Source: UBA2227 sp036677505 (GTDB taxonomy: Bacteria; Bacillota_I; Bacilli_A; Erysipelotrichales; Erysipelotrichaceae). From it: 64,000 nucleotides of DNA. A program made the translations under genes and the position numbers. Numbering within the stretch: position 1 is the first letter of the stretch; each line of letters starts with the position of its first letter. This document shows, piece by piece, positions 1 through 7,605 of this stretch. The notes beneath the pieces are model-generated. The model saw only the letters and a list, made by a program, of their open reading frames with translations. It was not told the DNA's origin and searched no databases. The stretch is from the NCBI GenBank assembly GCA_036677505.1, contig JAVBWK010000030.1:30356-94355 (forward strand). The letters are read 5' to 3'.

Positions 1-797
1 GCGCACTGCGGGAAATATATCTGAAAGGTTATGAAATGGCGGTCAAACAGGCAAACTCGCGTTCGATCATGACATCCTACAGTGCGATCAATGGCATTTG
101 GGCTGCGAGCAACTATGATCTCAATACCACAGTCCTTCGTGAGCAGTGGGGATATCAGGGCTTTGTGATGACGGACTGGTGGGCACGTCTGAATGATGAG
201 GGTGAACCATCGACGACCCGAAATACCAAGGCGATGGTCCGGGCGCAGAATGATGTGTATATGGTCGTTGAAAATGCTCTAAACAACAGTCAGAAGGACA
301 ATACCATGGAGTCATTGGCCAATGGGCTGTTAACGCGCGGCGAGTTGCAGAGAAGTGCAAAAAACATCTGTAACGTATTGTTACAGACGGAGGCGTTCCG
401 CCGTCTTCAACGCGGCGAGAAGTTCGATATTCAGTCTTTATCTGAGTTCACCCAGACACAAAGCCATTTGTTCAGGATTGCTGATGACACGGAAATGACT
501 TTGGATGGGACAGATACTTCAGCCGGCAGTGAACGGTCTTTCGAACTGAATGTTCAGCGCGGAGGGGAGTTCGTTCTTGTCTTTACGGTCAGATCCAATC
601 TGAATCCGCTGGCTCAGTTGCCGATCAATGTATTGATCAATGATAAGTTTAGTGCCACTTTGGTATTCAATGGTACTGACGGTCTGTGGACGACACGTGA
701 GAAGCCGTTAAGTCTGCCGACAGGCGCTTGCAAGCTGACATTTTCTTTCCCAGTCAGCGGACTCAATTTCCAAAAACTGCGCTTTGTAAGGCAGTAA
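1..797 (+). CDS. Glycoside hydrolase family 3 (beta-glucosidase-like), C-terminal part
   Basis: The frame is open from the window edge, so the 5' end is missing. Translation from base 3 gives a GH3-like stretch (ALREIYLKGYEMAVK) followed by SRSIMTSYSAINGIW and GFVMTDWW. The Asp of the TDW motif is the expected GH3 catalytic nucleophile. After this comes a long C-terminal region rich in beta strands and ending FQKLRFVRQ. GH3 enzymes remove terminal beta-linked sugars from glycosides. No signal peptide can be judged because the N terminus is outside the window. The gene ends just before a strong terminator and belongs to the chromosomal backbone. The GH3 family is clear; the substrate is not. 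Confidence 0.85.
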   Translation, partial: ALREIYLKGYEMAVKQANSRSIMTSYSAINGIWAASNYDLNTTVLREQWGYQGFVMTDWWARLNDEGEPSTTRNTKAMVRAQNDVYMVVENALNNSQKDNTMESLANGLLTRGELQRSAKNICNVLLQTEAFRRLQRGEKFDIQSLSEFTQTQSHLFRIADDTEMTLDGTDTSAGSERSFELNVQRGGEFVLVFTVRSNLNPLAQLPINVLINDKFSATLVFNGTDGLWTTREKPLSLPTGACKLTFSFPVSGLNFQKLRFVRQ

Positions 798-802
798 ATA
801 TC

Positions 803-827
803 AGGCTGCGAAATGCAGCCTTTTTCT
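803..827 (+). terminator. Intrinsic terminator after the GH3 gene
   Basis: A 7-bp stem (AGGCTGC/GCAGCCT) with a 5-nt loop is followed by a T-rich tail. It lies 5 bp after the GH3 stop codon. Confidence 0.85.
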
Positions 828-858
828 TGTCTGAAACGTGCTTTTCTTATTGGAATCA

Positions 859-887
859 TTGACATTCAAGCGTACTTTTAGTACACT
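859..887 (+). promoter_or_regulatory. Promoter of tRNA-Thr
   Basis: TTGACA at 859-864 and TACACT at 882-887 are 17 bp apart. The expected start point near 894 is about 7 bp upstream of the tRNA. Confidence 0.75.
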
Positions 888-900
888 ACTTATGCACGTT

Positions 901-976
901 GCCGACATAGCTCAACTGGTAGAGCAACTGAATCGTAATCAGTAGGTTGCGGGTTCAAGTCCTGTTGTCGGCACCA
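901..976 (+). tRNA. tRNA-Thr (anticodon CGT), with encoded CCA
   Basis: The acceptor arms GCCGACA and TGTCGGC pair. The anticodon stem ACTGA/TCAGT holds a loop with T33 and anticodon CGT, which reads the Thr codon ACG. The T arm GCGGG-TTCAAGT-CCTGT (with a GU pair) and a 3' CCA are present. The gene is complete. Its 3' end is the integration site of the 30.7-kb element, and the element side restores the full tRNA sequence. Confidence 0.95.
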
Positions 977-980
977 TGAT
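960..980 (+). repeat. attL: left copy of the 21-bp tRNA-derived att core
   Basis: This 21-bp segment (T arm end, acceptor arm, CCA and four flanking bases) is repeated exactly at 31645-31665. After one mismatch both copies continue with TAAA. This is the usual signature of tyrosine-integrase insertion into a tRNA 3' end. Confidence 0.9.
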
Positions 981-988
981 TTAAATAA

Positions 989-1010
989 CCTAGTAAACAC
1001 TAGGTTTTTT
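989..1010 (+). terminator. Terminator downstream of tRNA-Thr
   Basis: CCTAGT/ACTAGG stem with an AAAC loop and six T's. It is on the element side and replaces the original tRNA terminator, now at 31674-31700. Confidence 0.8.
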
Positions 1011-1025
1011 ATATGTCCAAATTAA

Positions 1026-1047
1026 AAGTGTAACAAAAGTGTAACAA
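1026..1047 (+). repeat. Left arm-type integrase sites (two tandem 11-mers)
   Basis: AAGTGTAACAA occurs twice in tandem, at 1026-1036 and 1037-1047, starting 46 bp inside attL. The same tandem pair occurs inside attR at 31511-31532. Integrases of the lambda/Tn916 type bind such short repeats with their N-terminal domain. Assignment as arm sites is inference from position and repetition. Confidence 0.65.
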
Positions 1048-1131
1048 AATTTTTAATTAATAGTCTACAGTTGTTGCATGATAGTCATAAAATCGACTAA
1101 GATATACTAGAAAGAGTTACTGGGGGAATAT

Positions 1132-2064
1132 ATGAAAAATCCAAGTGTGTTTATCTCATATTCATGGGATTCTAGAGAGCATAAAATCTGGGTGAAGAAT
1201 TTTGGAGAGTTCTTAGAAAGTAAATCAATCACGGTCTTTATTGACCAAGAGGATCTGTTTTTAGGAGATTCCCTTACAGAGTATATGGAATCAAAAATTC
1301 GTGAGTCAGATTTTATCCTAATAATCTGTACTCCGAAATATAAGGAAAAATCCGACAGAAGAATTGGAGGGGTTGGATATGAAGGAGATATTATAACAGG
1401 TGAAATTTTTAGTTTGCGCAATAATAGAAAATTCATACCAATACTGAGAGAAGGGACTTGGCAGACTTCAACACCTTCGTGGTTAAAAGGGAAAATGGGT
1501 GTGGATTTCACAGGAAATGAGTACAAGATTGATGAGGTTGATAATCTAGTCGCAACTATCACCAATACAAAGAGTTTGCGCAAAAATAAAGAGTTTATGC
1601 AGAATCAATATGCAGATGACGAAAAAAATGTAAGTACTGGACTACATAGTAATTTGCATGATGAAATAAGGATAGAAGGAATAATAGTTAATGAAGTATC
1701 AATGCCACGCTTAGACGGTAGTAAAGGAAGTGCTCTATATTCAATACCTTTCAGACTTTCGACAGTGCCCAGTAGTATTTGGGTTGAGATTTTCCTAGAG
1801 AACTGGAGAAACCCTCAGTCTTTTACTACCATGCACAGGCCAAGAATTGCTAGTGTGTTGGGTGATAAGATTATTTTGGATGGGACAACAATAGAAGAAA
1901 TTGAGAAATATCATAAAGCTACTTTAGTAAATGCTGTTCAAATGGCAAATATTGGTGAAAAGGAGTTTATGGCAAATCAAAGAAGAATACTTGAGCAGCA
2001 AGCTAAAACTGAGAAGGATCATTATGACCGTGTGAATGAACTAGCCAGTAAAATCAAGTTTTAG
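1132..2064 (+). CDS. TIR-domain protein, likely NADase/signalling component of a defence pair
   Basis: The N-terminal 130 residues form a TIR domain. It starts with VFISYSWDS (residues 6-13), then the beta strand SITVFIDQEDL and the segment SDFILIICTPKY. Glu84 and Glu91 in GYEGDIITGEI are candidates for the catalytic Glu. Bacterial TIR domains typically cleave NAD+ or make cyclic ADP-ribose signals. Residues 150-310 have no recognised domain; they include a beta-rich part and end in a charged helix. A GGGGGA ribosome binding site lies 5 bp before the ATG. The gene is the first inside attL, and the SIR2-like gene follows 35 bp later on the same strand. Family is firm; the defence role is inferred from partner and location. 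Confidence 0.8.
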   Translation: MKNPSVFISYSWDSREHKIWVKNFGEFLESKSITVFIDQEDLFLGDSLTEYMESKIRESDFILIICTPKYKEKSDRRIGGVGYEGDIITGEIFSLRNNRKFIPILREGTWQTSTPSWLKGKMGVDFTGNEYKIDEVDNLVATITNTKSLRKNKEFMQNQYADDEKNVSTGLHSNLHDEIRIEGIIVNEVSMPRLDGSKGSALYSIPFRLSTVPSSIWVEIFLENWRNPQSFTTMHRPRIASVLGDKIILDGTTIEEIEKYHKATLVNAVQMANIGEKEFMANQRRILEQQAKTEKDHYDRVNELASKIKF

Positions 2065-2099
2065 TTTTATCGAGATAGTTAATAATAAGGAGTTGAAAT

Positions 2100-3110
2100 A
2101 TGCAGATACCATATAGGATTCCGAGATTTAGAAATCACTTGTTACTTGATCCTCATGTAGTAATAATTGGTGCTGGTGCATCGAAAGCTGCATGTCCTAT
2201 AGATAAAAATGGAGAAAAAATCCCACTTCTAAGGGATTTATCAAGAATCATTTTGAGCAAGAACGAAATTTCAGAATACAAACTATCAGAGAATGAGATG
2301 GATGACTTTGAGGCTTTCTATACAAGATTGGTTTCAGAGTCCAAAAATGATAGTTTTCGCCTGGAACTTGAGGAAAGAATTATGGAGCATTTTTGTAAGT
2401 TTGAAATCCCAGATTCATTAACTTACTATGACTATTTAGTTTTATCACTAACTAGTAAAGATGCAATCATTTCATTTAATTGGGATCCATTTCTTATTCA
2501 AACTTATCTCAGAAACATTAAAGTTGGCAAATTGCCAGAATTGATTTTTCTGCATGGTTGTGTAGGTGTTGGAATATGTGATGATTGTTTAGTAAAGGGG
2601 TATAATGGCTATCTTTGCCCAAAATGCAAGCAAAGATTTCAAACAATGCCTTTGCTTTACCCACTTAAGGAAAAAAACTATGATAAAATTCCAATAATTA
2701 AGGCAGAGTGGGAATTAGCAAAATCATACTTATCAAGAGCGGCAGGTTTAACAATATTTGGCTATGGTGCCCCTACATCCGATTTAGAAGCGCTGAATCT
2801 TTTGAAAAAACATATTAAGAAAAGCAACATGATTGAGATTGCTCCATTAACAATAATTAACCTTGATAATGTTAAAGTTGAGCAGATAGAGAAGTGGAAA
2901 GAAATTATATCAGATCGAATGTTCTCATATGTCGATAATTTTAAGAAGAGTATATTATGGGAGAGCCCTAGAGTATCGCTTGAGTGTCTATTTGATGCTA
3001 TATTACAACAACATCCTAGAGAAAAACTTAATCCTTATGAAGAATTTAATACACTAGAAGAACTTCAAGAGTTTGTAATGAAAATAAACGACTTCGAAAT
3101 GTATGTATAG
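2100..3110 (+). CDS. SIR2-like NAD-dependent protein with embedded zinc ribbon
   Basis: The protein shows sirtuin-type hallmarks: the NAD-binding GAGAS at residues 24-28, SFNWD at 125-129 in the place of the TQNxD motif, and LHG at 151-153 with the candidate catalytic His152. Cys160, Cys163, Cys173 and Cys176 form a zinc ribbon. GYGAPTSD near 221-228 matches the late GxGxSD-type loop. SIR2-like proteins in mobile elements commonly degrade NAD+ during phage infection. There is no C-terminal SLOG or macro domain, so it is not a standard ThsA. It probably shares a transcript with the TIR gene. A GGAG site precedes the ATG. Function as NADase rather than deacylase is inferred. Confidence 0.75.
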   Translation: MQIPYRIPRFRNHLLLDPHVVIIGAGASKAACPIDKNGEKIPLLRDLSRIILSKNEISEYKLSENEMDDFEAFYTRLVSESKNDSFRLELEERIMEHFCKFEIPDSLTYYDYLVLSLTSKDAIISFNWDPFLIQTYLRNIKVGKLPELIFLHGCVGVGICDDCLVKGYNGYLCPKCKQRFQTMPLLYPLKEKNYDKIPIIKAEWELAKSYLSRAAGLTIFGYGAPTSDLEALNLLKKHIKKSNMIEIAPLTIINLDNVKVEQIEKWKEIISDRMFSYVDNFKKSILWESPRVSLECLFDAILQQHPREKLNPYEEFNTLEELQEFVMKINDFEMYV

Positions 3111-3162
3111 TGTACTAGTTAAATGATCAACTTCACTATTGTGGTCAACTGCATTATATGAA

Positions 3163-3194
3163 GTGCTTACAAAAAGCAAATGCTGCGTTAAAAT
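3163..3194 (+). promoter_or_regulatory. Promoter of predicted small RNA, copy 1
   Basis: GTGCTTAC (3163-3170) and a TAAAAT -10 box (3189-3194) match the arrangement at 12065-12096 (TTGCTTAC and TATAAT), with the same 20-bp gap between the hexamers. The -10 box is 6 bp before the first base of the structured RNA. The -35 fit is weak and the spacing long. Confidence 0.5.
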
Positions 3195-3200
3195 GTTAAA

Positions 3201-3260
3201 GAGAACCGGCCTAACCCCCACCAAGGCAAACAGATGAGATTTCTGACGGTTCTCTTTTTG
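3201..3260 (+). ncRNA. Predicted ~60-nt structured RNA of unknown family, copy 1
   Basis: An 8-bp outer stem, GAGAACCG (3201-3208) with CGGTTCTC (3247-3254), closes a junction of two hairpins: GCCT/AGGC (3209-3212/3224-3227) and CAGA/TCTG (3231-3234/3242-3245). Five T's follow directly. The outer stem and T-run act as an intrinsic terminator, so the RNA would be a self-terminating transcript. In copy 2 one outer pair changes from A-U to G-U, so pairing is kept. It does not match the conserved core of any riboswitch or regulatory RNA I know. It could also be only a terminator, but the promoter placed exactly upstream and the conserved inner hairpins favour an RNA gene. Confidence 0.55.
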
Positions 3261-3263
3261 TTG

Positions 3264-3370
3264 TAATATATGTCAAAAATGGTATGTATGGGACACGAAA
3301 CAGTGTAGCCCTATTGTTGATACTAGTTTGGGACGAACGTGTGCATGCGGACTCCGTAGGAGACGATGCA
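3264..3370 (+). repeat. Conserved block downstream of small RNA, copy 1
   Basis: About 100 bp is closely similar to 12164-12262, including the identical stretch CGTGTGCATGCGGA. It can form CTCC-GTA-GGAG (3352-3362) inside TGCAT/ATGCA. In one reading frame both copies have stop codons at the same places, so it is not coding. The 20 bases at 3272-3291 recur inverted at 17533-17552. Confidence 0.55.
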
Positions 3371-3983
3371 AGCAAAACATCTTGAGAGATTAAGAGAATG
3401 TCGATGATAATTTCTAATTAAATTACCACAAGGATACATGAATTTCAAATGATTGAAATGATTAATTAATCACACAGACATTTCTTTGATAACAGTTAAA
3501 TAATGTAGTAATTATTGAATATGGATTGTAACATTTATTTGCTTGATTATTAGTTAAATGTTGAACAGTTCAATAGCGCCGTTTTTTATAATAAATGTCA
3601 TAGTAAAGTTTGAAAGTTTAGCAGTACTAGGTGTTGTCGAAAACTCACATCTTGAATGGAATTATAAATGCAATTTGATGCCCTCAGCTTCCATTTACAT
3701 GTTCTCATCACAGTTAAAACGATTTAGATATACTTAGGCAAATTTGCCTTTGATTTATTGAAATATAAATTTCTTTAACTCACGTACCTGAAGACAGGCT
3801 GTTTGTATTGTTTGATGTTGTGGCTAGATCATTATTGACGGAGAAAGTTGTTGGGTTGGAGATGCGGGCTTAATCTATTATTTGTGATGGACGACGAGAT
3901 CAATTATGTCATGTGAAATTGAAGAATAAAATTATGATAAGTACTCAAATCAGTACAAAAACGCCATAAATCATTGATCAATA
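3371..3983. other. Gene-free AT-rich spacer
   Basis: There is no convincing ORF, RNA or repeat in this stretch between the repeat unit and the DeoR-gene promoter region. Stop codons are frequent in all frames. Confidence 0.6.
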
Positions 3984-4012
3984 TGCACAAAAACGAACGA
4001 ATATGCTATTAT
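3984..4012 (+). promoter_or_regulatory. Possible promoter of the DeoR-family gene
   Basis: An extended -10 (TGC TATTAT, 4004-4012) has only a weak -35 (TGCACA). ACAAAAACG occurs twice nearby (3954 and 3987 regions), which may be a regulator site. This is a weak assignment. Confidence 0.35.
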
Positions 4013-4090
4013 AGTATTGAATTTTGAACAGGAGTTTTGAGTGGGGCATTGCGAGGCTACAGAAAAATATTAGTTTAGAAAGGAAAAATT

Positions 4091-4867
4091 ATGATATTAG
4101 AAAAAAGACTTGAAATGATTACTCGATTAATTCAAGTAGAAGGAATTGTGGATGTAGATTATTTGAGCCATTATCTTGAAGTATCACCTAAAACAATTAG
4201 ACTTGATTTGTCTTTGCTTGAGAAAAAGGGAGTTTTGAAACGCGTTCATGGAGGAGCAACGATAGTTACAGAAAAGCCAGCCAAAGATCAATCATTCACA
4301 AACATTAGACGCAGTCGATTTATTCAGCAAAAAAGAATTATCGCAACTGAGGCAAGAAAATTGATCAAGGAAGGTGACACAATTCTTCTAGATGACGGAA
4401 GCACCATTTATGAGTTAGCAAAAATCTTGGATGGTGTTAATGTTACGGTATTCACTAATGACATACAAATTTTGAATGTATTAATAGCAAAACCAAACGT
4501 GAGTGTTCACATTATTGGTGGAAGAGTCCAGAAAAATGGTGACTCATATGTAGTAGCAGGCAGTGATGCAGTGGAGTATATGCAAAACTTCCGTGTTGAT
4601 AAACTTTTTTTAGCGACAAGCACAGTCGATACTGAAAACGGGTTAATGTTGTTTTATTATGGAGATAGTGCAGTTAAGAAATCTTTCATTAGTGCTTCAA
4701 ATCAGGTTATACTACTGGCTGATTCATCAAAATTTGGAGTTTCGGCAGCAGTTCGTTTTGCTAAGTTGGAAGATATCGATGTTATTATCACCGATACAGG
4801 TTTATCAACTCAAGAGGAAGAGAAATTTAAGCAAGTTAATGATATGAAGCTGATAATTGCTGGATGA
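4091..4867 (+). CDS. DeoR-family transcriptional repressor
   Basis: The 258-residue protein has the usual length and layout. An N-terminal DeoR winged helix (RLEMITRLIQVEGIVDVDYLSHYLEVSPKTIRLDL split over residues 6-40, then KRVHGGAT) is followed by a sugar-phosphate-sensing DeoR C-terminal domain with DDGSTIYELA and VVAGSDAVEYM. DeoR proteins of PTS clusters usually repress the adjacent operon until a phosphorylated sugar binds. An AAAGGA site precedes the ATG. It is separated from the PTS genes by 713 bp, which contains a promoter with LacR-like boxes that it may bind. The effector is unknown. Confidence 0.9.
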   Translation: MILEKRLEMITRLIQVEGIVDVDYLSHYLEVSPKTIRLDLSLLEKKGVLKRVHGGATIVTEKPAKDQSFTNIRRSRFIQQKRIIATEARKLIKEGDTILLDDGSTIYELAKILDGVNVTVFTNDIQILNVLIAKPNVSVHIIGGRVQKNGDSYVVAGSDAVEYMQNFRVDKLFLATSTVDTENGLMLFYYGDSAVKKSFISASNQVILLADSSKFGVSAAVRFAKLEDIDVIITDTGLSTQEEEKFKQVNDMKLIIAG

Positions 4868-5419
4868 TCAATCTTTCAAGAAAGATAATTTCAGACTTGC
4901 GAGCACCTTCCAGGCTGTATGATATTATATAAATAGGACACGTTTATTTTTTGTTGGAGTAGTATTCGATATTTCATGGAAGTTGTGGGATATTGAATCA
5001 CATAATATTTTCATGTAATTGTTTTGTACAGAAATCATGTAAATGCACCATTAACTATGGTGATTTTTTAAGTGACTGAATCAGATATGTGGTGCCAAGT
5101 ATCTATAATAACCTTGTAATAAAATGTGGAAATGATGGATCTTCAATTAGTAACTGATAGTCGATATAGCTTCGATTTTTGAGGAATAAATAATTGATAT
5201 CAACTACTGATGTAGAAGAAAGACCCATACAAAAATTGTGATTGTAAGGTTTTATATCTGTTCCCCGCTGAAATCATTGAGGCGAAATAGAAATAAGCAC
5301 AAAGAGTGAAAATTATCATGAAGTGCTTTGTAAATTAGATATGTAATTAACTTGTTTAATCAGTTTGGTAACCTACATATCAGGTTTGATTTGAAATAAT
5401 GAAAATGACAATGTTTGTA
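4868..5419. other. Gene-free spacer
   Basis: No supported gene, terminator or repeat is visible. It is AT-rich with many stops in every frame. Confidence 0.6.
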
Positions 5420-5448
5420 TTGAAATAGATTGAGTAATGATGTATTAT
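5420..5448 (+). promoter_or_regulatory. Promoter of the PTS/amidohydrolase operon
   Basis: TTGAAA (5420-5425) and TATTAT (5443-5448) are 17 bp apart. Transcription would start near 5455, giving a leader of about 125 nt. Confidence 0.6.
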
Positions 5449-5455
5449 GAGATTA

Positions 5456-5485
5456 TAAACAAACATATACATACAAAAATAAACA
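5456..5485 (-). promoter_or_regulatory. Candidate DeoR/LacR-type operator pair
   Basis: On the minus strand TGTTTATTTT (5476-5485) and TGTTTGTTTA (5456-5465) are 20 bp apart and overlap the predicted transcription start. They resemble the TGTTT-N-W-TTT box of lactococcal LacR, a DeoR-family repressor. Binding by the upstream DeoR protein is inference. Confidence 0.35.
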
Positions 5486-5580
5486 ATAAAATACATGCTG
5501 ATAGGTATTCCTAGTAGAATTAAGTAAGAAGCCGGAGTTCTTCTTAAATAGATCATTTACAATTTATAAGGAGGTAAATA

Positions 5581-6876
5581 ATGGAGAATGTAAATGAAAG
5601 CAAATTTGAACGGTTTTTAGATCGTATTGGGCAATGGGTTGAGACTAAGCTAGCACCACCTTTGGTTAAGTTCGGAAATCAAAGACACATGGCTGCTATT
5701 CGAGCAGCTTTCATGAGAAGTATCCCATTCATCATTGTTGGTTCTGTACCTTTGATTCTAACTAATCTACCGATTGAAGCATTGGCGAAAATATTTGAGC
5801 CATTTGCAAATGAATTGAATATCTTCTTTGCTATGTCATTTAACTTTCTAAGTCTTTGGGTTGCAATAAGCTTAGGAGCTGAAATGGCGAAAATGTATAA
5901 GCTTGATGAGACAATCGGAAGTGTAGTAACGGTAGCTTGCTCACTCGTTGTGGTTGCACCAATCGACTTAGCAACTAATACAATAAATGTTCGAGGCATC
6001 TCCGTACATGGACTGTTTGCGATTTTTGTTGTAGGGATAATTGTTGGTGAGTTTATGAATTTTGCTAACAAGAAAAACATCACAATAAGAATGCCTAAAG
6101 GAGTTCCATCTAACATATCTTCAAGTTTTGGAGCACTTGTACCGATGGCTATTTTGATGACATTCTTTTGGTTTTTGCGTGTTGTACTCGGGTTTGAATT
6201 GGCTGAGTTTCTTTCAATGATAATAAGTCCATTGCTTATACTACAAGACACTTGGTTTGGTATTTTGGTTGCTGTTCTTGTACTTCAGGCATTATGGTTT
6301 GTAGGTATTCATGGCGGATCATTCACTGTATGGGGCGTATTGTATCCCTTCCTAATTGCAAATATTGCGGAAAATACGGCTGCCAGTGTAGCAGGGCAAG
6401 CATTGCCTAGAGTATTTACCGAACCATTTGTATTCACATGGATAATGATTGGAGGAGTTGGAAGCACAATCCCATTGGTATTAATCTGGTGGAAATCGAA
6501 ATCAGCAACTTTAAGAGAGGTTGCTCGTTTAAGTTTAGGGCCAGGGATTTTCAACATTAATGAGCCTATTGTTTTTGGAGCTCCAATTGCATTTAATCCA
6601 ATTTTATTCATACCTTTTATGTTGGCAGGGGTAGTAGGATCAATGTATGCATATTTTTTGACGAGATTAGGATTTATAACCGCCTCCTTTATACCAACAC
6701 CTTGGACAACGCCTGCTTTGATTAATCCCTACTTATCTACTGGTGGAGATTGGCTTGCAGTTATAGCGCAGGTGTTTCTCTTAGTATTACTATTTCTAAT
6801 TTGGTATCCATTTGCAAAATTGTGGGAAAAGAAGATGATTATTCAAGAAGAGGAACTTGCGAAGAAAAGTCAGTAA
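5581..6876 (+). CDS. PTS sugar permease IIC, lactose/cellobiose family
   Basis: The 431-residue, very hydrophobic protein has about ten membrane segments and is the translocating subunit of a phosphotransferase system. The stretch GPGIFNINEPIVFG followed by PIAFNP is the conserved substrate-site signature of the Lac-family IIC subunits. It begins with a cytoplasmic N-terminal helix (ENVNESKFERFLDRIG). A perfect AAGGAGG ribosome binding site lies 6 bp before the ATG, suggesting high expression. The separate IIB and IIA genes follow directly. The imported sugar cannot be told from the sequence; the downstream SIS protein and amidohydrolases suggest an amino- or amide-containing glycoside or a lactone-forming sugar. 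Confidence 0.92.
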   Translation: MENVNESKFERFLDRIGQWVETKLAPPLVKFGNQRHMAAIRAAFMRSIPFIIVGSVPLILTNLPIEALAKIFEPFANELNIFFAMSFNFLSLWVAISLGAEMAKMYKLDETIGSVVTVACSLVVVAPIDLATNTINVRGISVHGLFAIFVVGIIVGEFMNFANKKNITIRMPKGVPSNISSSFGALVPMAILMTFFWFLRVVLGFELAEFLSMIISPLLILQDTWFGILVAVLVLQALWFVGIHGGSFTVWGVLYPFLIANIAENTAASVAGQALPRVFTEPFVFTWIMIGGVGSTIPLVLIWWKSKSATLREVARLSLGPGIFNINEPIVFGAPIAFNPILFIPFMLAGVVGSMYAYFLTRLGFITASFIPTPWTTPALINPYLSTGGDWLAVIAQVFLLVLLFLIWYPFAKLWEKKMIIQEEELAKKSQ

Positions 6877-6931
6877 TTGTTAATGGACATTGGGACTCCG
6901 GCTCCCAATGTTAATGATGATTGGAGAGAAA

Positions 6932-7258
6932 ATGAAAAAAATAAATATTTTAATCCTGTGTGCTGCGGGAATGTCCAGCGGTTTAATTGTAGACAGTTTG
7001 AAAAAGAATGCGATTGAAAGAGACTTAGAGATAAATGTTGAATGTAGTACGAGTCTGAATTTTAGGCAGTTTGACTATACTAAACTCGATGTCGTTCTTT
7101 TAGCACCTCAAATTAAAAGCCAAACACAAGATATTACACAATATATATCACAACAAGGATTAAACTTACCATGTTTAAATATTGACATGCGTGATTATGG
7201 TCTTGTCAAAGGGAGTATTATTCTTGAAAAGACCCTTAAGGCTTTGGAGATTTTGTAA
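6932..7258 (+). CDS. PTS sugar IIB component, lactose/cellobiose family
   Basis: The 108-residue protein starts MKKINILILCAAGMSSG. Cys10 sits in the C-A-A-G-M-S-S phosphocysteine loop that accepts phosphate from IIA and passes it to the incoming sugar. The open frame extends further upstream, but the ATG at 6932 has a GGAGAG site 5 bp ahead and gives the normal family N terminus, so it is preferred over 6890. The gene follows IIC by 55 bp and precedes IIA by 5 bp. Confidence 0.9.
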   Translation: MKKINILILCAAGMSSGLIVDSLKKNAIERDLEINVECSTSLNFRQFDYTKLDVVLLAPQIKSQTQDITQYISQQGLNLPCLNIDMRDYGLVKGSIILEKTLKALEIL

Positions 7259-7263
7259 GAACC

Positions 7264-7587
7264 ATGATTGATAATATTGTTAGTAAAGAAGAAACTATAT
7301 CAATTTGCATGGAGATGATTGGATACTCGGGCGAAGGGCGATCACTTGTTTACAAAGCACTTGATTTAATCGTAAAAGACGAGGTTTCAGAAGCCATGGA
7401 TATAATAATGCAGGCAGAAGATGCTATTCTTAAAGCGCTTGAAATTCAGTTTCATAAACTTGTGGTTAGAGAATCTAGGGGGATTGATATACCCTTTAGC
7501 ATATTGCTAAATCATGCCATGGATCAAGTGATGATAGCATCCGCTGAAAAAGATTTAGTAAAAACACTTATAAAAGCAAAAATGTAA
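7264..7587 (+). CDS. PTS sugar IIA component, lactose/cellobiose family
   Basis: This 107-residue helical protein has the standard Lac-family IIA pattern: SGEGRSLVYKALDLI early on and LLNHAMDQVMIA near the end, where His84 is the expected phosphorylation site. It takes phosphate from HPr and passes it to the Cys of IIB. Spacing to IIB is 5 bp and to the first amidohydrolase 18 bp, so it is in the same operon. With IIC and IIB it makes a complete transporter. Confidence 0.9.
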   Translation: MIDNIVSKEETISICMEMIGYSGEGRSLVYKALDLIVKDEVSEAMDIIMQAEDAILKALEIQFHKLVVRESRGIDIPFSILLNHAMDQVMIASAEKDLVKTLIKAKM

Positions 7588-7605
7588 GCTGAGGTGATAA
7601 AAAAA

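Noticed and set aside
1132..3110. Calling the TIR/SIR2 pair Thoeris
   Set aside because: The SIR2 protein lacks the SLOG or macro sensor domain of ThsA and has a zinc ribbon; only the domain pairing is similar.
3201..3260. Known riboswitch or T-box
   Set aside because: None of the conserved cores I know (c-di-GMP, TPP, SAM, cobalamin, purine, lysine, fluoride, guanidine, ZTP, T-box) matches, and it would end before any gene by more than 800 bp.
5679..6251. 190-codon antisense ORF in the PTS IIC gene
   Set aside because: It mirrors the strongly supported IIC frame and has no start site or domain.
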